A stretch of DNA of 64,000 bases from Polaromonas sp. AER18D-145 (GCF_002379095.1 NZ_NBZV01000025.1:1-64000); one strand, 5' to 3'; shown: positions 40,206 to 49,490, numbered from the stretch's first letter. The notes: generated by a model from the letters alone, not told the origin. Translations and numbers: made by a program.

Positions 40206-40990
40206 GGCGTGTCTCCTGGGGTGGGGTTGTTGTCGTTGTTGACGGGGGTGTCAGGCGGGGTGGCATCAAAACTGTCGCGGAAGGTGAAATACAGCGAGCT
40301 GGAAAACATCGCGGCCATCAGCAGGGCGGCCGGCATGACCAGCGCCGCCGCAGCCTCGGGGCTGGCCAGCAGGCCGGCCAGCAGGCTCACGGCCAGGCCG
40401 ATGAGCATCAGCACCACCATCCAGGTCAGGCCGAACAGCGCGTAGGCGCCGGCGTTCCTGAAACACACGACGGCACTGAAGAACAGGCTCTTGACCGGTG
40501 TCACGCCATGCCAGTGCACCAGCGCGGGCGCATGCCAGAACAGAATGGAGACCGGCAGGTACAGCGCCATGATGGTCAGCATCACCCCCTGCATTTCGGG
40601 TGCCAGGGCGCTTTCGCGGCTGACCGGCACATCGAAAAACAGCGGCACCACGGAAACAATCAGCAGGCAGGCGGCCGCATACAGAAAACCCAGCACCATC
40701 ATGGCGCGGGCGCGCTGCCGGCCGGCGCGGAAGGCGCTGACCAGAATGGCGGGCATGGGAAAACGGCCCTTGGTGGCCTCCAGCGTCGCGGCCATCAGGC
40801 CCAGGGTGGCCGCCGGCACGATGGCCAGCGCCAGCACCACGCCAACGAAGGGAATCAGCGATGCCAGCGTGGCCGCCGCCATGTACATGAAAAACAGGCC
40901 GGCCAGCGCCAGCGGCTGCTTGAAGAAGGTTTGTATGCCGAGTTTGACCCATGTAATGCCAGTACGCGCGGGAACGATGTTTAGTTTCAT
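40202..40990 (-). CDS. BPSS1780-family membrane protein
   Basis: 262 residues with about six helices. The N-terminal pattern MKLNIVPARTGITWVKLGI and RQRARAMMVLGFLYAAACLL match the uncharacterised BPSS1780 family of Burkholderiales. The C-terminus after FTFRDSF is a proline/asparagine-rich tail. ATG at 40990; the frame is open upstream without support. Its stop overlaps the FecR start, so the two are co-translated. Confidence 0.82.
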   Translation of the reverse strand: MKLNIVPARTGITWVKLGIQTFFKQPLALAGLFFMYMAAATLASLIPFVGVVLALAIVPAATLGLMAATLEATKGRFPMPAILVSAFRAGRQRARAMMVLGFLYAAACLLIVSVVPLFFDVPVSRESALAPEMQGVMLTIMALYLPVSILFWHAPALVHWHGVTPVKSLFFSAVVCFRNAGAYALFGLTWMVVLMLIGLAVSLLAGLLASPEAAAALVMPAALLMAAMFSSSLYFTFRDSFDATPPDTPVNNDNNPTPGDTP

Positions 40991-41152
40991 TGCTTGGGTT
41001 GCAGGTTGAGGGGTTCGGGGTGGTTGAGGTTCAATGGACGGCGCTGAGTGTGCGGGCTCAGTGAACACTGCAGGCAGTTTGCTGCAAAAACGCGGGCCCT
41101 GCGGCTACTTTTTCGGGCCGGCCGCCCTGGGGCTGCGCGTGGCGCCACGGGG

Positions 41153-42142
41153 TCAGGCCGACAGGCGGCAAGGATGGGCCACGCGCTGGCGCAGCACCCG
41201 TTCAAAATGGCCGGGGTCGTGCGCCTGCAACAGCGCGGCTTCGCGCGGCAGGTAAAAGTCCCACAGCCGCGAGATCCAGAAACGCAGGGCGCCGGCGCGC
41301 TCCATGGCCGGCAGCAGGCTGCGTTCCTGGGCGTTCAGGGGACGCACGGCCTGGTAAGCCGCCAGGAAGGCCGCGGTGCGCGTTGCGTCGCGTTCACCGG
41401 TGGCCAGGTCCACACACCAGTCGTTGAGGCTGACGCCGATGTCGAACAGCAGGGCGTCCCAGCCGGCAAAGTAAAAATCAAAAAAACCAGTCAGGCGCAG
41501 GCCGCTGCCTTCGCCGTCGAACATCACGTTGTCGCGAAACAGGTCGGCATGCACCGGGCCGCGCGGCAGCGCCTGCCAGGCCGAGCAGGCGGCGACATGG
41601 TTCTGGTAGGCCAGTTCGGAGCGGATCAGGCTGCTTTGTTCGGGGCTGAGGTAGGGCAGGACCACCGGCACGGTTTCATTCCACCAGGCCAGGCCGCGCA
41701 GGTTGCCCTGCTGGCGGTCGAAGTCCTGCCCCGCCAGGTGCATGCGCGCCAGCATGTCGCCCACCGCCGCGCAGTGGGCAGGTGTGGGCGCCAGTTCGCT
41801 GCGGCCGCGCAGGCGGTCCACCACGGCGGCAGGCTTGCCCTTGAGCTTGTGCAGGATGTCGCCGGGCCAGCTGCCGGCGCTGGCCGTCAGCGCGGCATGG
41901 GGTTCAGGCACGGGAATGCCGCGCTGCGCCAGATGCTGCATCAGGTAGAGGTAAAACGGCAACTGCTCGAAACCGAGGCGTTCGAACAGCGTCAGGACGT
42001 AGCGGCCCTGATCGGTGTCAGCGAAATAGTTGGTGTTTTCGATGCCGCCCGAGCAGGGGCCCAGGGTCTTCAACTGCCCCAGACCGAGCGAATGCAAAAG
42101 GGGAGCGGCCTCGTCAAACGAGACTTCGGTGTAAACGGCCAT
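41153..42142 (-). CDS. thrB: Homoserine kinase, type II (ThrB_2 family)
   Basis: 329 residues of the aminoglycoside-phosphotransferase-like fold, not GHMP. The start MAVYTEVSFDEAAPLL is typical, HADLFRDNVMF (residues about 195-205) is the catalytic loop and GFFDFYFAGWD the metal-binding aspartate region. It phosphorylates homoserine in threonine synthesis. The place beside polA is conserved in betaproteobacteria. Gap to the DUF2782 stop upstream is 33 bases, so the two could share a transcript. Confidence 0.93.
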   Translation of the reverse strand: MAVYTEVSFDEAAPLLHSLGLGQLKTLGPCSGGIENTNYFADTDQGRYVLTLFERLGFEQLPFYLYLMQHLAQRGIPVPEPHAALTASAGSWPGDILHKLKGKPAAVVDRLRGRSELAPTPAHCAAVGDMLARMHLAGQDFDRQQGNLRGLAWWNETVPVVLPYLSPEQSSLIRSELAYQNHVAACSAWQALPRGPVHADLFRDNVMFDGEGSGLRLTGFFDFYFAGWDALLFDIGVSLNDWCVDLATGERDATRTAAFLAAYQAVRPLNAQERSLLPAMERAGALRFWISRLWDFYLPREAALLQAHDPGHFERVLRQRVAHPCRLSA

Positions 42143-42175
42143 GCCTGAAACGGAGACTGAAACTAAAGGGAAAAA

Positions 42176-42547
42176 CTAGAACTTGAGCACGTTCCAGACA
42201 CGTTTGCCGGTGCTGCCGGCGCCCGAGGTGGACGGGGCGGTGCCGCCGCCCTTGGTGGTGTCGGAGGGCAGGACCTCGTAGGCCGGCACATTGGCTTTGG
42301 GCTGCACGGTGATGCTTTGTGTCTCGCCACCCACGCGCACTTCGTCGATGCGCGAACCGGCGTCTTCCGTGCGGATGCGCTGGATGGCCGGCTCGGGCCG
42401 GCTGCTGACGGGGTTGGTGCCGGGCGGCAGTGCTTGCGCAGGTGCCGCTGCCGCTGCCGGGGCAGGCGCCGCCGTCTGGGCCAGCACGGGGGCACAGGCC
42501 AGAGCAGCCGTGGCGGCGAACAGAAGGGAGCAAAGAGGGTGTTGCAT
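42176..42547 (-). CDS. DUF2782-like secreted protein
   Basis: 123 residues with a signal peptide (LLFAATAALACAPVLAQ), an alanine/proline-rich linker and a compact C-terminus, RVGGETQSITVQPK and KRVWNVLKF, resembling DUF2782. Function unknown. The ATG at 42547 faces the polA start 65 bases away. It is regularly found between polA and thrB in related bacteria. Confidence 0.7.
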   Translation of the reverse strand: MQHPLCSLLFAATAALACAPVLAQTAAPAPAAAAAPAQALPPGTNPVSSRPEPAIQRIRTEDAGSRIDEVRVGGETQSITVQPKANVPAYEVLPSDTTKGGGTAPSTSGAGSTGKRVWNVLKF

Positions 42548-42611
42548 GCCTGCATTGTAGGGGGCCGGCACCCCCGTGGATAGGGCTGGCAAAACGGTGA
42601 CAATCGGGGCC

Positions 42612-45434
42612 ATGAGCACCGACAAAAAAACACTGCTGCTGGTGGATGGCTCCAGCTATCTCTACCGCGCTTTCCATGCGATGCCCGATCTGCGCGCCGA
42701 CCCCGGCAACCCGCAAAGCCCGGCCACCGGCGCCATCCGCGGCATGATCAACATGATGCAGAAGCTGCGCAAGGATGTGCGCGCCGACTTCGCCGCCTGT
42801 GTGTTCGACGCCAAGGGCCCGACTTTTCGCGATGCGCTGTACCCCGAGTACAAGGCCCAGCGTTCGCCCATGCCCGACGACCTGCGCAGCCAGGTCGAGC
42901 CGATCCACGAGGTCGTGCGCCTGCTCGGCTGGAAGGTGCTGGACGTGCCCGGGGTGGAAGCCGACGACGTGATCGGCACGCTGGCCTGCATGGCCTCGCA
43001 GCAGGGCATTGAAGTCATCATCTCCAGCGGCGACAAGGACCTGAGCCAGCTGGTCGATGAAAACATCACGGTGATCGACACCATGAACGACCGCAGGCGC
43101 GACCTGGCCGGCGTCGAGTCAGAGTTCGGCGTGCCGCCGCGCCTGATGGTGGACTACCAGACCCTGGTCGGCGATGCGGTGGACAACGTGCCCGGCGTGC
43201 CCAAGGTCGGCCCCAAGACGGCGGTGAAATGGCTGCTCGAATACGGCTCGCTCGACGCGCTGGTGGCGCGTGCCGGCGAGATCAAGGGTGTGGTCGGCGA
43301 CAACCTGCGCCAGGCCCTTAGCTGGCTGCCCAAAGGGCGCGAGCTGCTGACCATCAAGAAAGACTGCGAACTGCAGGATTACATCGAGGGCCTGCCTGCT
43401 ATGGAATCCATAGCTGTCGGCGCCCAGCAGACGGAGGCTTTGAAGGTTTTTTATGACAAATATGGCTTCAAGGGCCTGGTCCGCAGCATAGACGCCCAGA
43501 ATGCGCCGGCCGAGCTGCCGGCCGGACCCGAAACCCACCGCCAGGGCCGCGCTGCTGCGGCCTCATCCGACGAGCCGGGGCTGTTTGACGAGCCGGCCTT
43601 TCTGGCGACGCCGCTGGCCGAACGGGCCACCAACCTGCGTTACGACACCGTGCTGGACTGGGCGATGTTCGAGGCCTGGCTGGCAAAAATCGAAGCCGCC
43701 GAGCTGGTGGCGGTCGACACCGAAACCACCTCGCTCGACGAAATGCTGGCCCAGATCGTCGGCCTGAGTTTCAGCGTCACGCCAGGCGAGGCCGCCTACA
43801 TCCCGCTGACGCACGACTACCCCGATGCGCCGCCGCAGCTGCCGCGCGACGAGGTGCTGGCGCGCCTGAAACCCTGGCTGGAGAACCCGGCCAAAGCCAA
43901 GCTCGGACAACACGTCAAGTACGACCGCCATGTGTTTGCCAACCACGGCGTCGAGGTGCAGGGTTACGCCCACGACACCATGCTGCAGAGTTATGTGCTG
44001 GAAGTCCACAAGCCGCACGGCCTGGCCAGCCTGGCCGAGCGCCATGTGGGCCGCAGCGGCATCAACTACGAAGACCTGTGCGGCAAGGGCGCGCACCAGA
44101 TCAAGTTCAACCAGGTCGACATTGCCAAGGCCGCCGAATACTCGTGCGAGGACTCGGACCAGACCCTGGACGTGCACCGCGTGCTCTGGCCGCAGTTGCA
44201 GGCCGACGACAAACTGCGTTTCATCTACGAACTGGAAATGCGCAGCAGCGAAGCCCTGTACCGTATCGAGCGCAATGGCGTGCTGATCGACGCCCCGACG
44301 CTGGCCAAACAGAGCGGCGAGCTCGGCACGCGCATCCTGCAACTCGAAGCCGAGGCTTACGAGATTGCCGGTCAACCCTTTAACCTGGGCAGCCCCAAGC
44401 AGCTGGGCGAGATCTTCTTTGACAAGCTGGGCATGCCGGTGGTCAAGAAGACCGCCACCGGCGCACGCAGCACCGACGAGGAGGTGCTGGAAAAACTCGC
44501 CGAGGATTACCCGCTGCCGGCCAAGCTGCTGGAGCATCGCTCGCTCTCCAAACTCAAGGGCACCTACACCGACAAGCTGGCTCAGCTCGCGCTGCCGCGT
44601 ACCGGCAGGGTGCACACACATTACGCGCAGGCCGTCGCCGTCACCGGGCGGCTGTCCAGCAACGACCCCAACCTGCAGAACATCCCGGTGCGCACGCCGG
44701 AGGGCCGGCGCGTGCGCGAGGCTTTTGTGGCGCCCGCCGGCAGTGTGATCGCCAGCGCCGACTACTCGCAGATCGAGCTGCGCATCATGGCCCACCTGAG
44801 CGGCGACGACGCGCTGCTGAGCGCTTTCACCGACGGCCTGGACGTGCACCGCGCGACCGCCGCCGAAGTGTTTGGCGTGGCACTTGACCAGGTCAGCAGC
44901 GAGCAGCGCCGTTATGCCAAGGTCATCAACTTCGGCCTGATCTACGGCATGAGTAGCTTCGGCCTGGCGCGCAACCTGGGCATCGAGACCAAGGCCGCGG
45001 CTGCCTACATCGACAAATATTTCCAGCGTTATCCGGGCGTGAAAAACTACATGGAGCAGACCGTGGTGTTTGCCCGGGAGCACCACTACGTCGAAACCGT
45101 CTTCGGCCGGCGCCTGTACTTGGCGGAAATCAACGGTGGCAACGGGCCGCGCAAAAAGGCGGCGGAGCGACAGGCCATCAACGCGCCCATGCAGGGCACG
45201 GCGGCCGACCTGATCAAGCTCAGCATGGTCAAGGTGCAGGACGTGCTCGATGCCGAAAAGCGCGCCACCAAAATGATCATGCAGGTGCACGATGAACTGG
45301 TGTTCGAAGTGCCCGAGGCCGAGGTCGAATGGGTGCGCCACGAAATTCCGCGCCTGATGGCCGGGGTGGCGGACCTCAAGGTGCCGCTGCTGGCCGAGAT
45401 CGGCATCGGCCCGAACTGGGAAAAGGCGCACTGA
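42612..45434 (+). CDS. polA: DNA polymerase I
   Basis: 940 residues. The 5'-3' exonuclease (residues 1 to about 290) contains VDGSSYLYRAFHAMP and VEADDVIGTLA; the 3'-5' exonuclease (about 335-530) has VDTETTSLDEM, so proofreading is probably active; the polymerase domain has SADYSQIELRIMAHLSGD (motif A), KVINFGLIYGMSSFGLA (motif B) and VHDELVFEVP (motif C). It repairs DNA and removes RNA primers. The ATG at 42612 gives the standard N-terminus. A perfect palindrome GCTATGGA-A-TCCATAGC (43398-43414) in the linker after the 5' nuclease domain looks like a captured repeat. Confidence 0.96.
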   Translation: MSTDKKTLLLVDGSSYLYRAFHAMPDLRADPGNPQSPATGAIRGMINMMQKLRKDVRADFAACVFDAKGPTFRDALYPEYKAQRSPMPDDLRSQVEPIHEVVRLLGWKVLDVPGVEADDVIGTLACMASQQGIEVIISSGDKDLSQLVDENITVIDTMNDRRRDLAGVESEFGVPPRLMVDYQTLVGDAVDNVPGVPKVGPKTAVKWLLEYGSLDALVARAGEIKGVVGDNLRQALSWLPKGRELLTIKKDCELQDYIEGLPAMESIAVGAQQTEALKVFYDKYGFKGLVRSIDAQNAPAELPAGPETHRQGRAAAASSDEPGLFDEPAFLATPLAERATNLRYDTVLDWAMFEAWLAKIEAAELVAVDTETTSLDEMLAQIVGLSFSVTPGEAAYIPLTHDYPDAPPQLPRDEVLARLKPWLENPAKAKLGQHVKYDRHVFANHGVEVQGYAHDTMLQSYVLEVHKPHGLASLAERHVGRSGINYEDLCGKGAHQIKFNQVDIAKAAEYSCEDSDQTLDVHRVLWPQLQADDKLRFIYELEMRSSEALYRIERNGVLIDAPTLAKQSGELGTRILQLEAEAYEIAGQPFNLGSPKQLGEIFFDKLGMPVVKKTATGARSTDEEVLEKLAEDYPLPAKLLEHRSLSKLKGTYTDKLAQLALPRTGRVHTHYAQAVAVTGRLSSNDPNLQNIPVRTPEGRRVREAFVAPAGSVIASADYSQIELRIMAHLSGDDALLSAFTDGLDVHRATAAEVFGVALDQVSSEQRRYAKVINFGLIYGMSSFGLARNLGIETKAAAAYIDKYFQRYPGVKNYMEQTVVFAREHHYVETVFGRRLYLAEINGGNGPRKKAAERQAINAPMQGTAADLIKLSMVKVQDVLDAEKRATKMIMQVHDELVFEVPEAEVEWVRHEIPRLMAGVADLKVPLLAEIGIGPNWEKAH
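43398..43414. repeat. GCTAT palindrome inside polA
   Basis: GCTATGGA-A-TCCATAGC is a perfect 8-base inverted repeat and is AT-richer than the surrounding gene. It is followed by TGTCGGCGC, matching the CTGCTNGCGC side of the short GCTAT repeat family. It encodes PAMESIAVG in the linker between nuclease domains. Confidence 0.5.
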
Positions 45435-45453
45435 AGCCGCAGGGACAGGCGGC

Positions 45454-46362
45454 ATGACCGACATCAAGACCTACGGCATGTCCGAGCGTGCCGACCACCT
45501 CGATTTCGACATCCGTTCCCAGCTGGTGCGCCCGCCGCTGGTCAGGCCGCACCGGCATGATTATTTCCAGATCCAGATCAGCCTGCAGGGCGACACCGAG
45601 CAGAACGTGGCCGGGACCGTGCGGCCCTTCCGGCGCGGCTACCTGAGTTTCATCCTGCCTTACCGCGTGCATGTGATCCCGCACCCCGAAGGTTCACGTT
45701 ACATCATCATCAACATGGCCCAGCAATTTTTGCGGCCCGGTCTCGACGTGGACCCGCTGGACCTGGAAGACGTGCCCTTGAGCCGTGCGCCAGAGCTGGC
45801 GCCTTTCCTGTTTCAGGAGTACGCCGACTTTTATTTCACGGAAGAAGAGTTTTCCGACATCGAGAGACTGCTGGGCAAGCTCGCCCTGGAAAATGCCAAC
45901 CGCCGTTTCGGTTCGGTCGAGATGATCCGCGGCCTGATGCTGCAGCTGATCGCGCTGGTCTGCCGCAAGTTCGAAGCCGACCTGCTGCGTTTTTCTGCCA
46001 GCCAGGCGCAACTGGGCAGCCGGCGTGCCGGCCTGCAGCGGGCAGTGCGTTACATCCGTGAGCACCTGGCCGGCGAGATCACCCTGGCCGATGTGGCCGC
46101 CGCGGCTTTCCTGTCGCCCAACTACCTGGCGCACCTGCTCAAAAAGGAAACGGGCAAGACCTTTACCGAGTTGGTGACCGAGCGGCGCCTGGAGTTTGCG
46201 CAAGAGCTGCTGACCCACAGCAGCCAGCGTATCGCCAGCATCGCGCATGCTTCGGGGTTTGTGGACGAAGCCTATTTCGCGCGGCGCTTCCGGCAGCGTT
46301 TTGGCCAGACCCCCCGCGCCTTTCGCGATGGCGTGCGCGCCAGGATCTCCGGCGCGGCCTGA
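45454..46362 (+). CDS. AraC-family transcriptional regulator with cupin domain
   Basis: 302 residues. The N-terminal cupin-like part reads VRPHRHDYFQIQISLQGD, and the C-terminal domain has two helix-turn-helix motifs: EITLADVAAAAFLSPNYLAHLL and SIAHASGFVDEAYFARRFRQ, ending PRAFRDGVR. It lies 19 bases after polA. The next genes, the FAH-like and dienelactone hydrolase genes, are in the same orientation and may be its targets, as inferred from adjacency. Confidence 0.88.
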   Translation: MTDIKTYGMSERADHLDFDIRSQLVRPPLVRPHRHDYFQIQISLQGDTEQNVAGTVRPFRRGYLSFILPYRVHVIPHPEGSRYIIINMAQQFLRPGLDVDPLDLEDVPLSRAPELAPFLFQEYADFYFTEEEFSDIERLLGKLALENANRRFGSVEMIRGLMLQLIALVCRKFEADLLRFSASQAQLGSRRAGLQRAVRYIREHLAGEITLADVAAAAFLSPNYLAHLLKKETGKTFTELVTERRLEFAQELLTHSSQRIASIAHASGFVDEAYFARRFRQRFGQTPRAFRDGVRARISGAA

Positions 46363-46482
46363 TCTCCTGCGCGTGTTGCATTGAATCGTCCGGTAAATGC
46401 GTAATTGCGTCTGCACGCCAGTCCCGGGCGCGGCCTAAGCTTGCGGTCGAGACAGACACTGACCACACCCAAGGAGACAAAC

Positions 46483-47295
46483 ATGAAAAACACCTCCAAC
46501 ATCACCGACATGAGCAAACGCGGCCTTCTGCAATCCGGCGTCCTGATGACCGCAGGCGCGGTGGTCGGCTGCGCCACCCCGGGCACGGCGGCCAACACCC
46601 CGGCCACGCCGTTCACCGTGCCCGGCACCTATGTGCCGATTGCCGGCAGCAGCGAGATGTTTCCGGTGCGCCGCATTTATTGCATAGGCCGCAACTACGC
46701 GGCCCACGCGATCGAGATGGGCTCGGATCCGACCCGCGAGCCGCCTTTCTTTTTCCAGAAACCGACGGATGCGATTCAGGCGGTGGCGCCCGGCGCCGTG
46801 GCTGACCATCCCTATCCCAGCCTGACCAAAAACTACCACTATGAGGTCGAACTGGTGGCGGCCCTGTCCAAGGGGGGGCGCAACATCCCCATGAGTGCGG
46901 CGCTGGACTGCGTTTACGGCTACGCCCTGGGCCTGGACATGACGCGGCGCGACCTGCAGCGCGGCATGGGTGACCAGAAAAAGCCCTGGGAGATCGGCAA
47001 GAGTTTTGACCGCTCGGCGCCCATCGGCCCGATCCACAAGGTGGCGCAGACCGGCCACTACACCAAGGGTGCGATCTGGCTCAAAGTCAACGGGCAGACC
47101 AAGCAGCAGGCCACGCTCAACCACATGATCTGGTCGGTCGCCGAGCAGATCTCCAGGCTCTCCGAGGCCTTCGAGCTGTTTCCCGGCGACATCATTTATT
47201 CCGGTACACCGGAAAACGTCGGCCCGGTGGTCAAGGGCGACGTGATCGAATGCCACATCGACGGTTTGCCCGGACTCAGCGTCAAGATTGTGTGA
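46483..47295 (+). CDS. Exported fumarylacetoacetate hydrolase-family protein
   Basis: 270 residues. The FAH fold is shown by IYCIGRNYAAHAIEMG, the metal-binding YHYEVELVAAL (E-x-E) and ELFPGDIIYSGTPENVGPV. It begins with SKRGLLQSGVLMTAGAVVGCATPG, which looks like a KR-type export signal ending in a lipobox (VVGC). FAH enzymes are usually cytoplasmic, so an envelope-anchored form is unusual. AAGGAG at 46471-46476 supports the ATG at 46483. It is followed 160 bases later by a Tat-type dienelactone hydrolase. Confidence 0.85.
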   Translation: MKNTSNITDMSKRGLLQSGVLMTAGAVVGCATPGTAANTPATPFTVPGTYVPIAGSSEMFPVRRIYCIGRNYAAHAIEMGSDPTREPPFFFQKPTDAIQAVAPGAVADHPYPSLTKNYHYEVELVAALSKGGRNIPMSAALDCVYGYALGLDMTRRDLQRGMGDQKKPWEIGKSFDRSAPIGPIHKVAQTGHYTKGAIWLKVNGQTKQQATLNHMIWSVAEQISRLSEAFELFPGDIIYSGTPENVGPVVKGDVIECHIDGLPGLSVKIV

Positions 47296-47454
47296 GCCCG
47301 ATTGGAGGCGAGGGCAGGGGGCGCATGGCCGAGACGCGGTGGGCGGCAGGGAATACCTCGTGGTATTTCCTCGCACCAGCAGGAATTTATGCGACCGCAT
47401 AGACTCAACGCGTTTTGTTCACGCCCCTTCAACCCAGACATTGAGAAAACCGCC

Positions 47455-48354
47455 ATGCTCAACAGCGACCAGAAATCCGAGTTTGATTCCCTGCTCCCCG
47501 GCCAAAGCAACGAGAACGGGGCGACCCGCCGCACGGCGCTCAAGGCAGCACTCGGCGTCGGTTATGCCGCCACGGCCCTGCCCATCATGGCGCAGACCGC
47601 GATCAAGACGTCTGCCGAGGGCCTGAAGGCCGGCGAAACCTCGTTTGAAGTCAATGGTTTCAAGGTGCCGGCCTATTACGCCGCGCCGGCCGGCAAAACC
47701 GGCCTGCCCGTGATCCTGGTGATCCAGGAAATTTTTGGCGTGCATGAATACATTGCCGACACCGTCCGCCGTTTGGCCAAGGCCGGTTACCTGGCCATTG
47801 CGCCCGAGCTGTATGCCCGCCAGGGTGATCCGGCAGAGTTTGGCGAACTGGCCAAGCTGATGGCCGAGGTCGTCGCCAAGGTGCCTGACGCCCAGGTCAT
47901 GGCCGACCTGGACGGCGCCGTGAAGTGGGCGGGCGCCAACGGCGGCGACACCGCCAAGGTGGGCATCACCGGTTTTTGCTGGGGTGGCCGCGTCACCTGG
48001 CTGTACAGCGCGCACAACCCCGGCGTCAAGGCGGGTGTGGCTTGGTACGGCCGCCTGGTTGGTGCCAGCACGCCGCTCACGCCCAAACACCCGATCGACA
48101 TCACCCCCATCCTGAACGGCCCGGTGCTCGGCCTGTATGGCGGGCAGGACAGCGGCATCCCCCTTGACACGGTTGATAAGATGAAAGCGGCCCTTGCTGG
48201 CGGCAGTGCCGCGGCGAAGGCCTCGCGGTTTGTGGTGTACCCTGATGCCCCGCACGCTTTCCACGCCGACTACCGGCCGAGCTTCCGCAAGGAGCCGGCA
48301 GAAGACGGCTGGAAACGCGCTCTGGCGTGGTTCAAGGCCAACGGCGTCGCTTAA
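47455..48354 (+). CDS. Dienelactone hydrolase-family protein with Tat signal
   Basis: 299 residues. ATRRTALKAALGVGYAATAL near residue 23 is a twin-arginine signal. The mature enzyme has IQEIFGVHEYIADTV, GFCWGGRVTWL with the catalytic cysteine, YGGQDSGIP with the aspartate and DAPHAFHADYR with the histidine, i.e. the dienelactone hydrolase triad. It would act in the periplasm. The start is the ATG at 47455; upstream sequence contains an imperfect GGAATACC/GGTATTTCC hairpin at 47350. A terminator follows. Confidence 0.9.
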   Translation: MLNSDQKSEFDSLLPGQSNENGATRRTALKAALGVGYAATALPIMAQTAIKTSAEGLKAGETSFEVNGFKVPAYYAAPAGKTGLPVILVIQEIFGVHEYIADTVRRLAKAGYLAIAPELYARQGDPAEFGELAKLMAEVVAKVPDAQVMADLDGAVKWAGANGGDTAKVGITGFCWGGRVTWLYSAHNPGVKAGVAWYGRLVGASTPLTPKHPIDITPILNGPVLGLYGGQDSGIPLDTVDKMKAALAGGSAAAKASRFVVYPDAPHAFHADYRPSFRKEPAEDGWKRALAWFKANGVA

Positions 48355-48374
48355 CTCAAGCCCGCCCGGCACGG

Positions 48375-48407
48375 AGCCGCCCCACAGCAATGTGCGGCGG
48401 CTTTTTT
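48375..48407 (+). terminator. Rho-independent terminator after dienelactone hydrolase gene
   Basis: AGCCGCC (48375-48381) pairs with GGCGGCT (48396-48402), with CACA/TGTG extending the stem, followed by six T. Confidence 0.85.
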
Positions 48408-48436
48408 GCGTTTCGGGCGAGTTTTTACAACCTTTT

Positions 48437-48486
48437 CGGGCTTCAGCCCATATAGATCGGGCGTGAGCAGCTATGACATTGATAGC
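48437..48486. repeat. GCTAT-type ~50 bp repeat carrying the ZIP start codon
   Basis: CGGGCTTCAGCCC, then GGGCGTGAGCAGCTATGACA and TTGATAGC. It aligns with the reverse strand of 51073-51122 (CGGGCTTCAACCC, CAAGCAGCTAT, ATAGC or GTAGC). GCTAT-GACATTG-ATAGC closes it. The ATG of the ZIP gene (48473) lies within the first arm. Confidence 0.6.
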
Positions 48487-49360
48487 AATTTTGACCGGCA
48501 CCCTGGCCGCCGGCATCGGCAGCGTGTGGCTGGCGGCGCTGCTCAGCTTTGGCGTGCTGGCCCGCTACACCAACCACATGCTCAGCCTGGCCGCTGGTGC
48601 GTTGCTGGCGACCGCCTTCATGCACCTGCTGCCCGAAGCTTTCGAGAGCCAGGCCGGCGCGCAGGAGCTGTTTGCCACCTTGCTGGTCGGGCTGGTGTTT
48701 TTCTTTCTGCTCGACAAGGCCGAGCTGTACCACCACGGCCATGAGCACCATGACCCCAAGAGCCCGCAGCAGGTGGACTATCTGATCGCGCCGCTGCGAT
48801 CGGGCAACTCCGGGCGCGCTGAACACGTCGACACCGCGCCCGGTTCCTTGCAGCCCGGCCAACAGCATCTTCACCACCACCACCACCACCACGGTCAGCC
48901 CGCCAGATCAGGCAGCTGGGCCGTGCTGACCGGCGACAGCGTGCATGCCTTTGGTGACGGCATCCTGATTGCCTCCGCCTTCGTTGCCGACATGCGCCTG
49001 GGGGTGATCACCGCGCTGGCCGTGCTGGCGCATGAAGTGCCGCACCACATGGGTGACCTGGTGGTGCTGCGCCATACCTCCGGCAACCGCAGCATGGCCC
49101 TGATCAAGGTGTCGCTGGCCGGTGCCGTGACGGCCTTGGGCGGACTGGTCGGTTACGCGCTGGTTGACATGCTGCACGACTGGCTGCCCTTTTTCCTGGT
49201 GGTGGCCTCCAGCAGCTTTGTCTATGTGGCGCTGGCCGACCTGATTCCGCAACTGCAAAAACGGCTGACGGCCCGTGAAACGCTGGCGCAGATTGCCTGG
49301 CTGGGCGTGGGCATTGCGCTGGTCACGCTGGTTAGCGGGCTGGCGCATTCGTCGTATTGA
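48473..49360 (+). CDS. ZIP-family divalent metal transporter
   Basis: 295 residues, eight helices. Helix four has DSVHAFGDGILIASAF and helix five LAVLAHEVPHHMGDLVVL, the H-x-x-x-D/H-E motifs that line the metal path. The loop after helix three is histidine-rich, with HHGHEHHD and QHLHHHHHHHGQ, a common metal-sensing loop. ZIP proteins move zinc, iron or manganese into the cytoplasm. The first residues, MTLIAI, are encoded by a GCTAT-type repeat, and no Shine-Dalgarno sequence is clear. Confidence 0.9.
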   Translation: MTLIAILTGTLAAGIGSVWLAALLSFGVLARYTNHMLSLAAGALLATAFMHLLPEAFESQAGAQELFATLLVGLVFFFLLDKAELYHHGHEHHDPKSPQQVDYLIAPLRSGNSGRAEHVDTAPGSLQPGQQHLHHHHHHHGQPARSGSWAVLTGDSVHAFGDGILIASAFVADMRLGVITALAVLAHEVPHHMGDLVVLRHTSGNRSMALIKVSLAGAVTALGGLVGYALVDMLHDWLPFFLVVASSSFVYVALADLIPQLQKRLTARETLAQIAWLGVGIALVTLVSGLAHSSY

Positions 49361-49490
49361 ACCGCTGGCGGCCTTTGTCTGCCGACGGGCCAGCCCTGTC
49401 AGCCGGACACTGACAGGTAGAAGGCATCGCAGCCTATAGGCGCGGCGCCCGGGTGCGGCCATCATGGAGGCATTCTTCGAGGACGCTGCC

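Noticed and set aside
43563..45467. A 634-codon open frame on the minus strand opposite polA
   Set aside because: polA is unmistakable on the plus strand with all three domains; the opposite frame has no motif and no ribosome site.
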